From assembly GCA_033060915.1 (NCBI GenBank), contig CM065394.1, positions 28,735,001-28,799,000 of the forward strand: a stretch of DNA of 64,000 nucleotides. Reading direction: 5' to 3'. The notes under the pieces are model-generated. The model worked only from the letters and a program-made list of their open reading frames with translations. It was not told the DNA's origin and did not search any database. This DNA comes from Euryodendron excelsum. Its lineage: Eukaryota; Streptophyta; Magnoliopsida; Ericales; Pentaphylacaceae. Made by a program: the position numbers and the translations under genes. Positions 12,071 to 23,819 of the stretch are shown piece by piece (position 1 is the first letter of the stretch; the number at the start of each line of letters is the position of its first letter).

Positions 12071-13050
12071 GAATGTGAAAATGCTTCCTTTTCTTTTTGT
12101 CTCTACACAGTTCAAAGACGATGCCTTGCTTTGAGAATTCTTTGACAGTTATTACACTAGGGTATGTCGATGATATGTTCTTATCAATGTTGGAAGTGAG
12201 GAAAAAGTGAAAGGGACTGTTATGTATATATACAGATATAGATATAAATAATTCTAGACATGGAATCAAATTCCATTTCCTGCTAACTTTATTTTTCGTA
12301 TTTCAAAGTTCAAGAACACTTTTTGCCAGTTAGTCAAGATTCCGATTAATGCTGTTTACAACTAAGATTAATATCAAGAAATGAAAATTTGTTAGTGCTT
12401 ATAGTGGTCTAAATTTACTGCACCCTTCTTTGTATTTCTGAAATACCCAAATTGGGATTTTGTGGTAGTCTCAAAGCAAGATTTATATAGTCAGAGATTA
12501 AGGGTGTGATTGTGAAGATATGCTGGAATTGGAACATCTAAATGTGTTCTATCAATAAGAATGTGAAAATGCTTTCTTTTTTTTTATTTTATTATCTCTA
12601 CACAGTTCAAAGACGCACCCTTGCTTTGAGAATTCTTGTTGTTGCAGTGGGATATGTTTGATAGTATGGTCTTATCTATGTCAAAATTGAGGAAATCCTG
12701 CAAGGGACTATGTCATGTATACATACATATAGGCACATATATGGATAACTCTAGACATGGAATCAAATTCCTTTTCCTGCTAACTTTATTTTTATTACTT
12801 CAAAGTTCAACAACACTCTTTTTTTGTGTTTGTCAAGCTTCTGCTTGATGCTGCTTGCAACTAATGACTAATAACTAGAAATGAAAGTATATAATCCTTA
12901 CATGGTCTAAAATTACTGCACCCTTCATATTTCTTCAAAACCCAAATTGGGATTTTGTGGTAGTCTCAAACCAAGGTTTATAAAGTCTTACATTAAGGGT
13001 GTGATTGTGAAGATACCCTGGAATTGGAGCACCTAATTGTGTGCCATCAA
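12071..13050. repeat. Tandem duplication, two copies of about 488 bp
   Basis: Copy 1 starts at 12071 and copy 2 at 12559; both open with GAATGTGAAAATGCTT. Shared landmarks in order are CTCTACACAGTTCAAAGACG, CTTTGAGAATTCTT, CTAGACATGGAATCAAATTC, TTTCCTGCTAACTTTATTTT, CCCAAATTGGGATTTTGTGG and AAGGGTGTGATTGTGAAGAT. Divergence is around 15-20 percent by eye, with small indels. The block lies just upstream of the minus-strand UBX gene, so it may double its promoter or distal 5' region. No coding frame is kept in either copy. Confidence 0.9.
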
Positions 13051-13577
13051 TATGGAAGTTTCAACTCTTTAAATTCACCATTTTCATATGTGTGACCCTT
13101 AAATTAAGACTTGGAACAGAGAGCTAAAGATCAAGAATTTCAATCTTTTGCAAGGATCAACAGAAGAGACTGCAATATCTGTTGGCATCATGATTCAGTC
13201 ACCCTAGCATCATCGATCGACACCTCGTCACAGACACTATAACCCACCTCATCATTCTTAAACTTGAATTAGTAGAGGCACAAGTTTCCTATTGACTGGC
13301 AACTAACAAAAGTTCAGCCAAGACTAGCTGCAAAAACAAAGAGGCTCCAATGCCTAACAAATGCTAGATACATATGAAAATATTCTCCCAAATTTTTATT
13401 TTTATTTAAAATTTGGGCATCAAGCTGTTTAGTTAATGTGAGGAATCAACTGTAAGCAAGCCAAAAATCTCAAGAACACATCATCAAGTCTTCAAGGAAC
13501 ATTGTCAAAGGCCTGAGACTCACCTTGCCGATGTGCAAGCAAAGTTTCTTTTACTACCGTAAATGTGCAACTCTTAT

Positions 13578-13727
13578 GCTTCGTTTGGAATCCGGACTTT
13601 TGGTGGGAAAAAAAAAAGATAGAAAGAAAATAAAACAAAATAAAAGAGTAATTTTGCTCTATTTTCCATCGCATTTTCTTTTTTTTTTCTTACTTTTTCA
13701 ACCCAAAATTCGGGTTCTAAACAAAGC
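13578..13727. mobile_element. MITE-like fold-back element, about 150 bp
   Basis: The left end reads GCTTCGTTTGGAATCCGG. The reverse complement of the right end reads GCTTTGTTTAGAACCCGA. The match continues inward to about 35 bp, with about 8-9 differences. The inside is A/T-homopolymer rich. No clean target duplication was found, so the superfamily is open; the GTTTGGA-type ends resemble hAT-derived MITEs. Confidence 0.6.
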
Positions 13728-14154
13728 GTTACTATTACGCTAAGAATGTTTTAAAAAGCACATGAGTAATAAGAACCGCCTCATTTAAGCATAGCCAAAT
13801 TGAATGATTCCATTCCCAAAGCAGTCCAAAAAAACAAAATGCTTCAGTTTCAAATTGGGTCTTTTCTCCAATTCAGATTTCAGATTGATAATGCTATAGA
13901 TGCCTTTCGACCTCCAAAATTAACACTAAATTTGTTTTTCCCATTCTGACTGTAAGCTTGATATAGCACCAATGGAAGTGGACACCAACATATGAGCACT
14001 TCTAAAAATCTACATTATTCAATTGCATTTAACCAATTATTGGGAATAAAATTTATCCACAAAGCAACTAGATAGATTGAACATATAATCCGTGGCACAC
14101 TACACTTAAAACACTATTCAATGAAGATGCATGAATAGAGCCATAAAACAATTC

Positions 14155-14480
14155 AAGTTACTCAAATTTGACTTGTGTTCGATTTGTTAAAAGCTCGTTT
14201 GCGATCAGTATAATCAAGTCAAGCTTGAACATATTTTAAAACTTGTTTATTTTTTAATCTTGGCTTGAACTTGATTATAAGCTTATATACACTCTAAGAA
14301 TGTTTTAAAAACCAAGTTACTCGAGGTTAGCTCATAATCAACTTAATTAAAACTAGTTTGACGTTGACTCAAAAGATAAACAAGCAAAGTTTAAATAAAA
14401 TTTGAAGCTGATTAATTTATGAAGACAAGTTTAAACAACCCATAACTCGACCTGACTTAGCTCATTTACAATCCTAAGCA
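14155..14480. repeat. Dispersed repeat, copy 1 of a four-copy family
   Basis: Rich in the words TCAAGC, CTCGAG/CTCG and CTTGAACATATTTTAAAACTT. Related copies lie at 17650-17960, 34330-34590 and, inverted, at 51240-51540. No coding capacity, and ends not defined. Such CTCGAGTT-rich blocks are common in many plant genomes; the class is unknown to me. Confidence 0.6.
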
Positions 14481-16701
14481 TGAGATAGATGGGTAAATTG
14501 ACTTCATAAGCTTTCTTTTAGAAAACCTTCAAACAGAGGCCTTTTTAGCTTCCCCCGTACCAACCGAAATAGAACAATGTTTCAATTTTTACCCCTTTTG
14601 CCAACAGCTGGAAGCCTGAAACCCATGGCATGGTTTCTTCCAGCTGAAGTCTCTTCTAATTGATGGTTTTTATAGTGGTGCTTTTATAAAGCAACAGTAT
14701 TTTCAGCTTTTTCTCCCATAAAGATGGGGAAAAGAGGCACATATTTTATACCGTAAGGATAACAGCACATGGTTTCCCCCATTCAAATCAGATGATCTGT
14801 CCGCATCTTCATCCCTCAAAGTAGACACTAAGATACATTGCTGTCCTAGCTCAGTTTGCAAAAAATTTCTGCTGAAAAAACACTCTTGCAGGCCTATGCA
14901 CTCATGATAGGAAAACTAAGTGTCATTTTTTTTTAGCTAGGAGTGTCAAGATTTTTGACTAATTACTCCCTTAAACTCGTGTAACCGTCATCTATAAAAT
15001 TGAATTTGAGTTCTCATACCTAGCATGAGGGTAAGCCGACCGTTGAATCAATCCCATATGGTTAAGTGGGTTGTCTTATGATTATGATTCAAGAAGTTTC
15101 AAGTTTGAATTTGGGTGTAGGTGCACATATTTATACATGGTGATTCTCAAGTTAATCAACTTTCCAATTGGAACTGAAATGGACCTTTAGTTCATACTAC
15201 AGTTACTTGAATTGAACTCCAAACCCTTTTCTTTTAAGCAACCAATGAAATGATCAACTTTCATCATCTCTCTTGATCAACTTGCATTCTCTCTCTTCTT
15301 CCTTTGCATCCCACTTCCATATTAGTTCAGAGTATGCAGAGTTATCAAAATATTTCAGAAATTGATAATGATGATGTCCAACCATAATGTCAACTGCAAC
15401 AATTGTTGGGAGAGCAGTCCCCCCAATAAGCCACTCTCTCATTTTAACCCAGCCATGATTCTGTCGTGAGCATCAACTCAATCCTTCCTTTTTTCAATTC
15501 CTTCTTTTTAAAAGAAAAATCTTTAATTTTGGATGCTGTCTGCTTCAAAAGGCAAGCACAGTTGGCAGCCTTTCTAGCAGTACCCAGTACTTAGTTTTAT
15601 TATAATTAATGCCATACCTCACCAAATTACATACCCTTTAGGAATACCATCATATATATATATATATATCACTAACACAAGTTTTAAGAAGATATAGTCA
15701 TTGTTAATATTTGAGTTTAATATCTAATTTTCTGGGTTGTGGGTTTGGAAATCTATTCTCTCCAGCCACTTGACAAAGGGGGCATGGTTCCTGTGAGATA
15801 ACAAATCAATCCCTTTGCCTAATGTTAGTAATGAGAGTGACAGTTTGTGGGCCAATATTCTTCAATATTTTCCTTTTTCCTTTGCTGCAGTGGTGGATGA
15901 GAATGTTAGTGGGTTTTTGTGAAAAGAAGAGATAAATAAAATAAAGAAATAGCAAGTAGAGAGGAGCCTTAGGAAGTGGGAAGCACCATTGCCCAGAACC
16001 CTAAAAAGAGAACCTGTGTTAAAAAGGCCCATACAGTCATGCTCACACAATCACATGCTAAGGGAATTACTAGGTAATAGAAGTAAAATTTTTAACTGCT
16101 AAGTGCACTACACCAATTTTGTGCATTAACCAGGAGGGGGACCATGTAGCTGCACTTAGGCTTTATTAGGATTCTCAGCCTCTCAGCTAAAGCTAAAACA
16201 ATAATAAGCAAGGATTAAAACATCGTTTTCTGTTTGGTTTTCATTAGCACAGAAACATAAATGTTTCAAAAATATTTTAAAAGTGATAAATATTAATATA
16301 ATAAAATATAAATTTTTATATTTTTTTCTCAATAAGAATTGTACATTTATAAAAAGTTCTAGATTATTATGTCGACACAACTTATTATTTCAACACGTTA
16401 TGTTGTGTTTTGATCTTTGAAAATACAAGAATTTTATTGTTTTGCTTATGTTTTGTTTTGGTCTCATATAAAATCAAGATGTTTGGATCGTTTTGATGCA
16501 AACAAATTAAAATTTTGTTTCGTAATAAGAAGGCTTAGAAGGCCAATGACATGAGGTTCTCAACTAAAAGAGTGATAGCAATAATATCAGGTTTATGGCA
16601 TGCTGGATTATGGACACTTCACTGGGTTAACCATGACATCATGCATCACTCAGCATGATGCCAAAACGAAGGAGACCTGGCCTGATCCGTAAGGGACAAT
16701 A

Positions 16702-16848
16702 AATTATTCAGTCCTCCTGGAGCACCGCCACATGGTGCTCCACTTCTCACATGAGGGTGGAGCCCACCACCTATTAAAACAAGTAAGTTTTACTCTCGTG
16801 TGAAAGATGTAACACCACATGACAGTGCTCCAAGAACACTAAATAATT
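16702..16848. mobile_element. MITE-like fold-back element, 147 bp
   Basis: The left arm AATTATTCAGTCCTCCTGGA and the reverse complement of the right arm AATTATTTAGTGTTCTTGGA continue as GCACCGCCACATGGTG against GCACTGTCATGTGGTG. That makes a terminal inverted repeat of about 36 bp with about 7 mismatches. It is short and non-coding with a central spacer of about 75 bp. Target duplication unclear. Confidence 0.7.
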
Positions 16849-17649
16849 TTTCTTAAGGGGCCATGGCATCATTTACTTGGATCAACATGATGGTTATTTG
16901 ACCATTTTAGGATAAAAGATTGATCATTTGACTTCAGTGGTGTCTGATGAATGAATTACAAGAAATCTGATAATTTTGTTTGGATAAAGTTAGGGTTTCA
17001 AATGATGATGTGGTTGTGCTAATAATGGAGTGATTTTTTTTCTTTTTTCCTTTTTTTTCTACAACGTGTTCAGGCCATAGTTGTTTGGAAAACTCAGTTG
17101 AGAGGAAAAAATGAGCTTCTAGTACGGGTATAAAACTCGTTTAAAAATTTTAGAGAAACGTTCTGGAAATGTGAAAAAAATGTTTGGGATACTTGAGTTT
17201 TTGCAGGGTCACTAGTCATACGAATCAAGTAAACTTCATACATTTGCATAAATAATGGCTGGCCACAAAAGAGTATAAGCAGGGATCAAACTTGAGTTCT
17301 GACCACAAGAGGGTAATTTGACCATTGATACAATTGAAACTTTCCCTATTCCAGACTATTCACTTGGAAGTATACACTTATAATAAACTGAAATCAATGA
17401 GAGGTCTAAGTTCTTAAGCCTTGCACTTTTACTTCAAAGAGAGGAAAAAAAAAAAAAAACTAAGACAGACACATAACTATGCAGAATAAAGTAGGGTAAA
17501 CCATAATAGAAGTACAAAATCTAAGGCTTTCACCAAGACAAAAATCAATCAAAACTACATACTGGAACAAAAACAGATCCTAGTTGGACAAAAGAGCAGT
17601 TAGATGAGTGGTGAAAATTATAGTAGTAAAACTAAATGTTGCCTTGTTT

Positions 17650-17960
17650 ATCACTTATGACTGTAAAACGAATCAAGCTACTCGAGTTTGGCTCGTTAAA
17701 AACTCGTTTTAGATTGACTTATTATATAAGTAAACCAAACTTGAACATATTTTAGAACTTATTAATTTTTTGAGCTTGACTCAATCGGCTCAATAAGTTT
17801 GTAATACTTAAAAATTCAAGCTACTCAACTTATTTGAGTTCGGTTCGAAAGTTAAACAAATTAAACTTGAACACATTCAAGATTGTTAAGCGTATCAAAT
17901 TAAGCTGAACAACTCTTTGTCGGTTCGACTCTACTCGTTTATATTCCTAGTTGTATTTCG
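17650..17960. repeat. Dispersed repeat, copy 2 of a four-copy family
   Basis: Shares GCTACTCGAGTTTGGCTCGTT, CTTGAACATATTTTAGAACTT and AAAAATTCAAGCTACTCAA blocks with the copies at 14155 and (inverted) 51240. It seems to hold two diverged modules head to tail. Confidence 0.6.
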
Positions 17961-18412
17961 ACTATAAGTTATAAAAAGAAAAATAGTGCCTTTAACCACC
18001 TACGAAACGATCACGAACCTTGCTAAAAAAATAAAACACAAGATTCTGGGAAACAGTAAAAGGGCTCATTATGCACAATGTCTCTCTAAATTTAGTTTGG
18101 TCTAACCTGTAATGATAAGAAGGAACTTTTGATCACCGATTAGGCAATTCTATAGTCAACGATCAAATTCGCTAATCGAAAAGTTGGGAAAAATTATTTT
18201 CCTCTCTCATTGATCATAATATGCTGGATGTAATCATGTTGAATTTTAGTCCAGATGGCTATACATATACTCCACCTATATTGACAATTTATTAGAAGTG
18301 AGGAACCACACAGATTAGGCTGCCAAGCTGGACACTGAGAATGAACTGAAGAATAATTCCTTCTCTTTCTTCAAAGTAAATCATGACAGATAATAGTAAC
18401 AATGAATTGGAA

Positions 18413-18414
<2 letters not shown>

Positions 18415-18459
<45 letters not shown>
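18415..18459. repeat. (TC)n microsatellite
   Basis: About 22 uninterrupted TC units, roughly 475 bp upstream of the neprosin ATG. Similar CT/GA tracts recur at 30075-30104, 48621-48642, 53528-53564 and 59675-59704. Confidence 0.95.
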
Positions 18460-18463
<4 letters not shown>

Positions 18464-18933
18464 TTTTGAATAATAAAAATAAATCTCTTCTGACCACAAC
18501 CTGTAATGAGTAATACTTTGGAAGGAAACCTCCCACTTACCAGGGTCTATTTTATAAGCTCGTGCCTGAAGGTTCTCCCTGTCAGAACACAAAACCAAGA
18601 CACTAGAATCTGCATCTAGAGAGAGAGAGAGAGTTTTATTTGTCATTTTTCTTTTTTTGTTTTGGTTCTGGAGTTGTTTTTATCTGTCCATTTGTGTCTC
18701 TTTAAAGTTTTGAAAATAGTGAGGCAGTGAAATATTTAACCCCCTTTGAATGGTTTCTTCTGCTTTGTATTGTATGTATAATGGATTTGTTGAGAGATGC
18801 TGTGTTTCCATGAACAAAAATTGGGAATAAACCATGTTGTTAGGTTGTTAATCACAGTAGAAGACAACACCAATACATACAAACACAAAACATTTCAACA
18901 CAAGAAACAGCCAATCAAAGACATTCCTCAAGC

Positions 18934-21900
18934 ATGGCGGCTTCTATATCTCAAAACACACCTCCAATCATTTTCTTATTTGTTGCTTTCCTGGTTGTTG
19001 TTTCTTCACTCGGCCCTGTCCTCTCACTACCCGTCGTGTCGGATTCCGGCAACCGCTTAGCTACCAACCAGACTTTCCGGCCACATAAAGAGTTGCATAG
19101 ATTGAAGAGAATAAGAGCTTATCTGAGGAAGATCAACAAGCCTGCCGTCAAGACAATTCAGGCATTTTCTCTCTCTGTTTCATGGCATTTTCTTGTTGGG
19201 TTCTTGGTCTGATGATCTGGGTTGGTTTTTTTATTATGATTTTTTTTAAAAATATTCAGAGTCCTGATGGTGATGTGATAGATTGTGTGTTGTCTCATCT
19301 TCAACCAGCATTTGATCGTCCTCAGCTCAGAGGACAGAAACCACTGGTACTTTACCTTATATCATTTTCTGTTTGCTTCTACAGAAAACATATTTCATTT
19401 GCTAATGAGACATTTTAGGACCAAGAGAATTTATTGAACATTTCAAGAAAACAGTTTCTTGTTGATGTTGCAGGAACCATCAGAGAGGCCAAAATGCAAT
19501 GACTCCATAGACGCAGTGACAGAAAGCTTTCAGCTATGGGCAAGTTCTGGTGAATCATGCCCAGAAGGAACTATTCCAATCAGAAGGACTACAGAAACAG
19601 ATGTTTTACGAGCTAGTTCAATCCGAAAATTTGGAAGGAAATTGCGAAGAGGCGTAAGGCGTGACACAGCGAGCAGTGATCATGAGGTTAGTATGCGGAA
19701 ACAGAGTTGCACAGAATATACCCACATTTTCTTTCTGTGATTCTGTCAAATACCTCACCAAGAAAAGGATAAACTAACAGAGAAAGAAACATCCAGTCAT
19801 CAATTTTCTTGGAAAAAACCACTTCCCCTTATTAGTTTCTTAAATTTTTTCTCATTTTATTTTGTAATGATCCATTTAAGTGAAACTAGAAGCTATCACC
19901 ACCTCTAGGAAAGAGAAAATCTGTCCTATCATTCCCTTTCTTTTCTCCTCCTAGAACTCTATCTAAAAGGCTACTTCCATCAAAAAGGGCAAATGAAGGG
20001 TCATTTTCCTTCATTTTCTTCACAACCAAACAATGCATTATGGAGAAGAAATGCTAGATGGAAAAACAGATGACAAAGCACAATTTACATTGGTCTTGTG
20101 TAAATTGCATGACAACACTGGAGCTTTACAACTTTTTTTTACCAGGATTTGTGTATCCTATAAATTTATGCTAACCTCAAACCTTCAAACAGCTCAAAAG
20201 TTTATCTATATATGAATATAAAGACAGCTATGTTCTGCCTAAGTTCTGTATATATTACATTCGGATGTTTGAAGATTGATCTTTCAAACTACAGCATGCA
20301 GTTGCTTTTGTCAATGGAGATCAGTATTATGGGGCAAAAGCCAGCATAAATGTATGGGCACCCCGCGTAACAGATCAATACGAATTCAGCTTGTCACAGT
20401 TATGGGTCATCTCGGGCACATTTGGCAATGATCTCAACACCATTGAAGCTGGTTGGCAGGCAAGTCTATAATCTGTCTATTGTTATTCACCTCAATTCTG
20501 TTAAAAACAAAAAAAACTTCTTCGTGCAAAAGCTGCTATCCTTCATTTCGATTCAACTTAAGTAGCTCCAATCACTTCCTACGTAAGTACAGAAAATTGC
20601 TAAGCTCTATCTAAGTTTTCTTGGAATACCCAAATGAGATTTTTACTTTTTTACTTTGTATATGCAACATGGTAATAAGTATTACATTCTCTCATCAGGT
20701 TAGCCCAGAATTATATGGAGACAACTACCCTAGATTCTTCACTTACTGGACAGTAAGTATTTTGTTGCTATGTACATAATCAAAATTAGAAAAGTATTAA
20801 AAAATAAAGTCCTAATCACTGTTAATTTGTAGACTGATGCATACCAAGCTACTGGATGCTACAACTTGCTTTGCTCAGGCTTTGTGCAAACCAACAATAG
20901 GGTTGCGATCGGAGCGGCAATCTCTCCGAGATCATCCTACAGAAGCAGACAATTTGATATTGGCATAATGGTTTGGAAGGTAAGTTTGTGTTTTGTGAGT
21001 TTAGCTTTGGGTAATAGTATGAACATCCAAGGTAGTTTATACAGTTATTTGGTAACTCCATATTTTGCAATTTTTTATTAAAGCCTTCACTATCTACATA
21101 TCCTCCTTTCTTTAGGTAATGCTTGCCCAAGTATTGTAATATTGTTTACTAAAGTGCATTTGGTTGATAAATCATGCTAGCCACCACACTTTTTTTCTAA
21201 TGAATTTACCAAACCGCCGTCGTCGACACTTTTTTCTTTTTTCCTTTTTCCTTTCCCCTGTTCTCAATATTAAATTGTAAGATTCTCTTCTTTTCTGGAA
21301 AAGGGTTTTTGAAGCATCTACTTTTCTATCTCCTTTTCTTAATTAGATACAAATATATGCTTTAGTGCGACTCCAGTGGACTTTCAGGGTAAAAGAGTAA
21401 AAGCACCCGTCTTAAGTTACATTTTCTCTTGCATTCCCTATTCTCTATTCTTCATCATCTTTTCTTCAACACAAACTTGATTGCTGTTAACTAAACCCCA
21501 AGGAGAAAACTCATCCATATGTGTTTGCTACAATGCCAAATCTAGTGATTTGTGGGTTTTTTTGAGGGAATTGAAAATATTTACTTCTTTTTTTTTTTCT
21601 TGGTGTCTAGGATCCAAAGCATGGACACTGGTGGCTCGAATTTGGGTCGGGGCTGCTTGTCGGGTATTGGCCATCATTCTTGTTCAGTCATCTGAGGGGC
21701 CATGCAAGTATGATCCAATTTGGAGGGGAAATTGTAAACACTAGATCATTGGGATATCACACCTCAACTCAAATGGGCAGCGGCCATTTCGCTGGCGAAG
21801 GCTTCGGAAAATCATCCTATTTCAGAAATTTACAGGTTGTTGATTGGGATAATAACCTCCTTCCTCTATCAAACCTTCATCTCCTGGCTGATCATCCCAG

Positions 21901-21988
21901 TTGTTATGATATCAGAGCAGGGAGAAACAATGTTTGGGGAGATTACTTCTATTATGGAGGTCCTGGAAGAAATGTAAGGTGCCCCTAA
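18934..21988 (+). CDS. Secreted neprosin-domain (DUF239) protein, 7 exons
   Basis: Seen: exons 18934-19161, 19260-19346, 19474-19686, 20295-20459, 20699-20752, 20833-20979 and 21611-21988. All are phase 0 and give 423 aa with a TAA stop. Residues 1-32 form a signal peptide (IIFLFVAFLVVVSSLG). The pro-region (neprosin activation domain) spans about 60-175 (DVIDCVLSHLQPAFDRP). The neprosin domain spans about 180-423 (YGAKASINVWAPRV, IEAGWQVSPELYGD, TGCYNLLCSGFVQ, HWWLEFGSG) and ends in a Cys-rich tail (GPGRNVRCP). Known: neprosin from pitcher plants is a prolyl endopeptidase now classed as a glutamic peptidase. Glu227 (IEAGW) and Glu308 (WWLE) are my candidates for the active pair, not checked by alignment. 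Odd: introns 1 and 4 start with GC. It converges with the JMJ20-like gene. Substrate unknown. Confidence 0.93.
19162..19259 (+). other. Candidate GC-AG intron 1 of the neprosin gene
   Basis: The donor reads CAG|GCATTT and the acceptor ATTCAG|AGTCC. Joining them keeps the family sequence VKTIQ-SPDGD in frame. An alternative GT donor at 19177 would add five residues (AFSLS) in frame, so this one needs transcript data. Confidence 0.6.
20460..20698 (+). other. Candidate GC-AG intron 4 of the neprosin gene
   Basis: The donor reads CAG|GCAAGT, the exact consensus for GC donors. The acceptor is CATCAG|GTTAGC. Joining gives the conserved IEAGWQVSPELYG. No nearby GT donor keeps both the frame and this motif. 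Confidence 0.82.
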
Positions 21989-23819
21989 AGAAATTGGTAC
22001 AGGGTATAGTCTATAGAATGACCTTTTTCTCTTCCTTTTACCTTTTTTCTTTTTTTTGAGTTTCTTCTCAATTTTTTCATACCTAGTTGTTTTTAGATTT
22101 TTTTTCCATGATATATATGTTCCTTTTCTTTGTCTTTTTCATTTCTAATGAGCAACTTATCACTTACTCTACCTACCTCAGAGAATTGAGATTTACCATA
22201 AATGTATACTTGGGAAATATATAGATTACACATATATAACCTAGCTTGGTCATTGCTTTGTTTTTAATTGTTTTGGGTCCCCAGAAAAAAAATAAAAAAA
22301 AAAGAAAGAAAACTGAGGGAGGCTTGCAAACCATTCTTAATGACCAAAAACACCCTCACCACCAACCTTACACAATGCACAAAACCAAAAGCTCTATGTT
22401 AGTTCATGCCATTGAGAAAAACGCATGAAACTTCAAGTACCCTTCTTTATTTGAAGGAAAAACCCAATGCAAACCACTGCCCTACATATGAATTTGCATG
22501 TGGGGTACATAGAGTTAACATAAAACATATCTGGCACAGAATGAACCTTCCTCCACTTACAATAATATTCTCTCCTAACTTGCACCCAGCTATCAAACAT
22601 AAAACAAATCAAATAAAATAGTGAATCTCAGTTCACCCACCTTGGCTCAATTAATTTCTGCTCATGATAGGAAACAAAGTCAGGATTTGAACAATTGGTT
22701 TTAATAATGAATCAAGGCTTTCTCTTTCCAGCTGGGAGACCAACAGCAAGCCCTTCCCTTCATGATCCAGAATTTTTTTCCCCCTCTCAAATCAATACAA
22801 GCACCACCACCTAATCTATGTCGGTAACCAGCCAAGGAAGGGAGAGCCTTCAAAGCCGGCTCACAAGTCCAGGGTTCACACCCCCCCACCCCAACACACA
22901 AACTATGATAATTGATGTTCTTTAATGTACTTTTAGACCGCCTTCAAATGAACGGATAAACTAAATGCAATGGTCAGACCAGTCACACTGAGTTCCAAAA
23001 TTGTGGATTATGCGGTTGCAAGCAATGACCCAAAACAATCAAATTAGATGAAATAATCAATCAATTTATTACAGAGCAGTTCATATAATCAGAATAAGTA
23101 CCTTTGGTGACAAATATTAAGTTGTCATTTCAGGCATAAACTGGGAAAGCATTGAAGCAATGAAAAAGCTATAGCTGCTATCTAATGAGAAGCAAGGAAA
23201 CCAGCACCTTGTTTGATGAAATCCAGGAAAGCAAAGATCCACAGAAGTGGTTGGTAGCTTTCTTGGGCTGCAGAAAATAATGGCAAGTTTGGATGCAGAG
23301 AAAAATGACAATAAATTTCAAATGTTACTTCTCAATTATTCATATTTGTATTACAAGAGAAATTTATTTCAAAACTAAAAGTGTGGAAATGACTCGCTAA
23401 GTCATCACAAAATCTTTAATCTTGAAAATACAAGAAATGTACTCAAGTTCGACCTTTCGGATTATAACCAAAGCGAATACAGCAACTATAAGCTTGAACT
23501 TCAGCTTCAGCTTCAGCTTCATTGAGTTTCTCAAAGTAGCTCTGTGAAAGTATGTAACCTGAACACGAATCAATGCCTGGCATGCATGTCAAGAGATTAT
23601 GACCTAGCATTAACATGTTACCTAACACCTTATAGTTGCACGTAATGACCTTTCTCATAGAATCATAATCTGAGTGCAGGCACCGCACAGACAAAGGCGA
23701 CACACCTTTTCGAAGTTTTGATAATCACTTAGCTGCCAGGGTCCCATTAGAAATCTGGAATCCCACAATTGGAAACTAATTCTCATGGAGGGGCTGAGCA
23801 TCAAAAGTTATCCAATTCA
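21989..23819. other. Intergenic between convergent genes; 3' UTRs expected
   Basis: Holds the 3' flanks of the neprosin gene (plus) and the JMJ20-like gene (minus). A minus-strand AATAAA-like signal near 23060-23070 (ttatt on the plus strand) could end the JMJ20-like transcript. Open frames here (for example 23443-23703) match nothing I recognise and may be UTR. Confidence 0.45.

Larger units (their letters stand above)
13051..18933. other. 5.9-kb intergenic region with small elements
   Basis: No gene supported. It holds the fold-back elements at 13578-13727 and 16702-16848, two copies of a dispersed repeat (14155-14480 and 17650-17960), a (TC)n tract at 18415-18459 and a TA repeat at 15652-15669. 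The part next to 18934 should be the neprosin promoter and 5' leader. Short open frames here share no recognisable motif. Confidence 0.6.
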
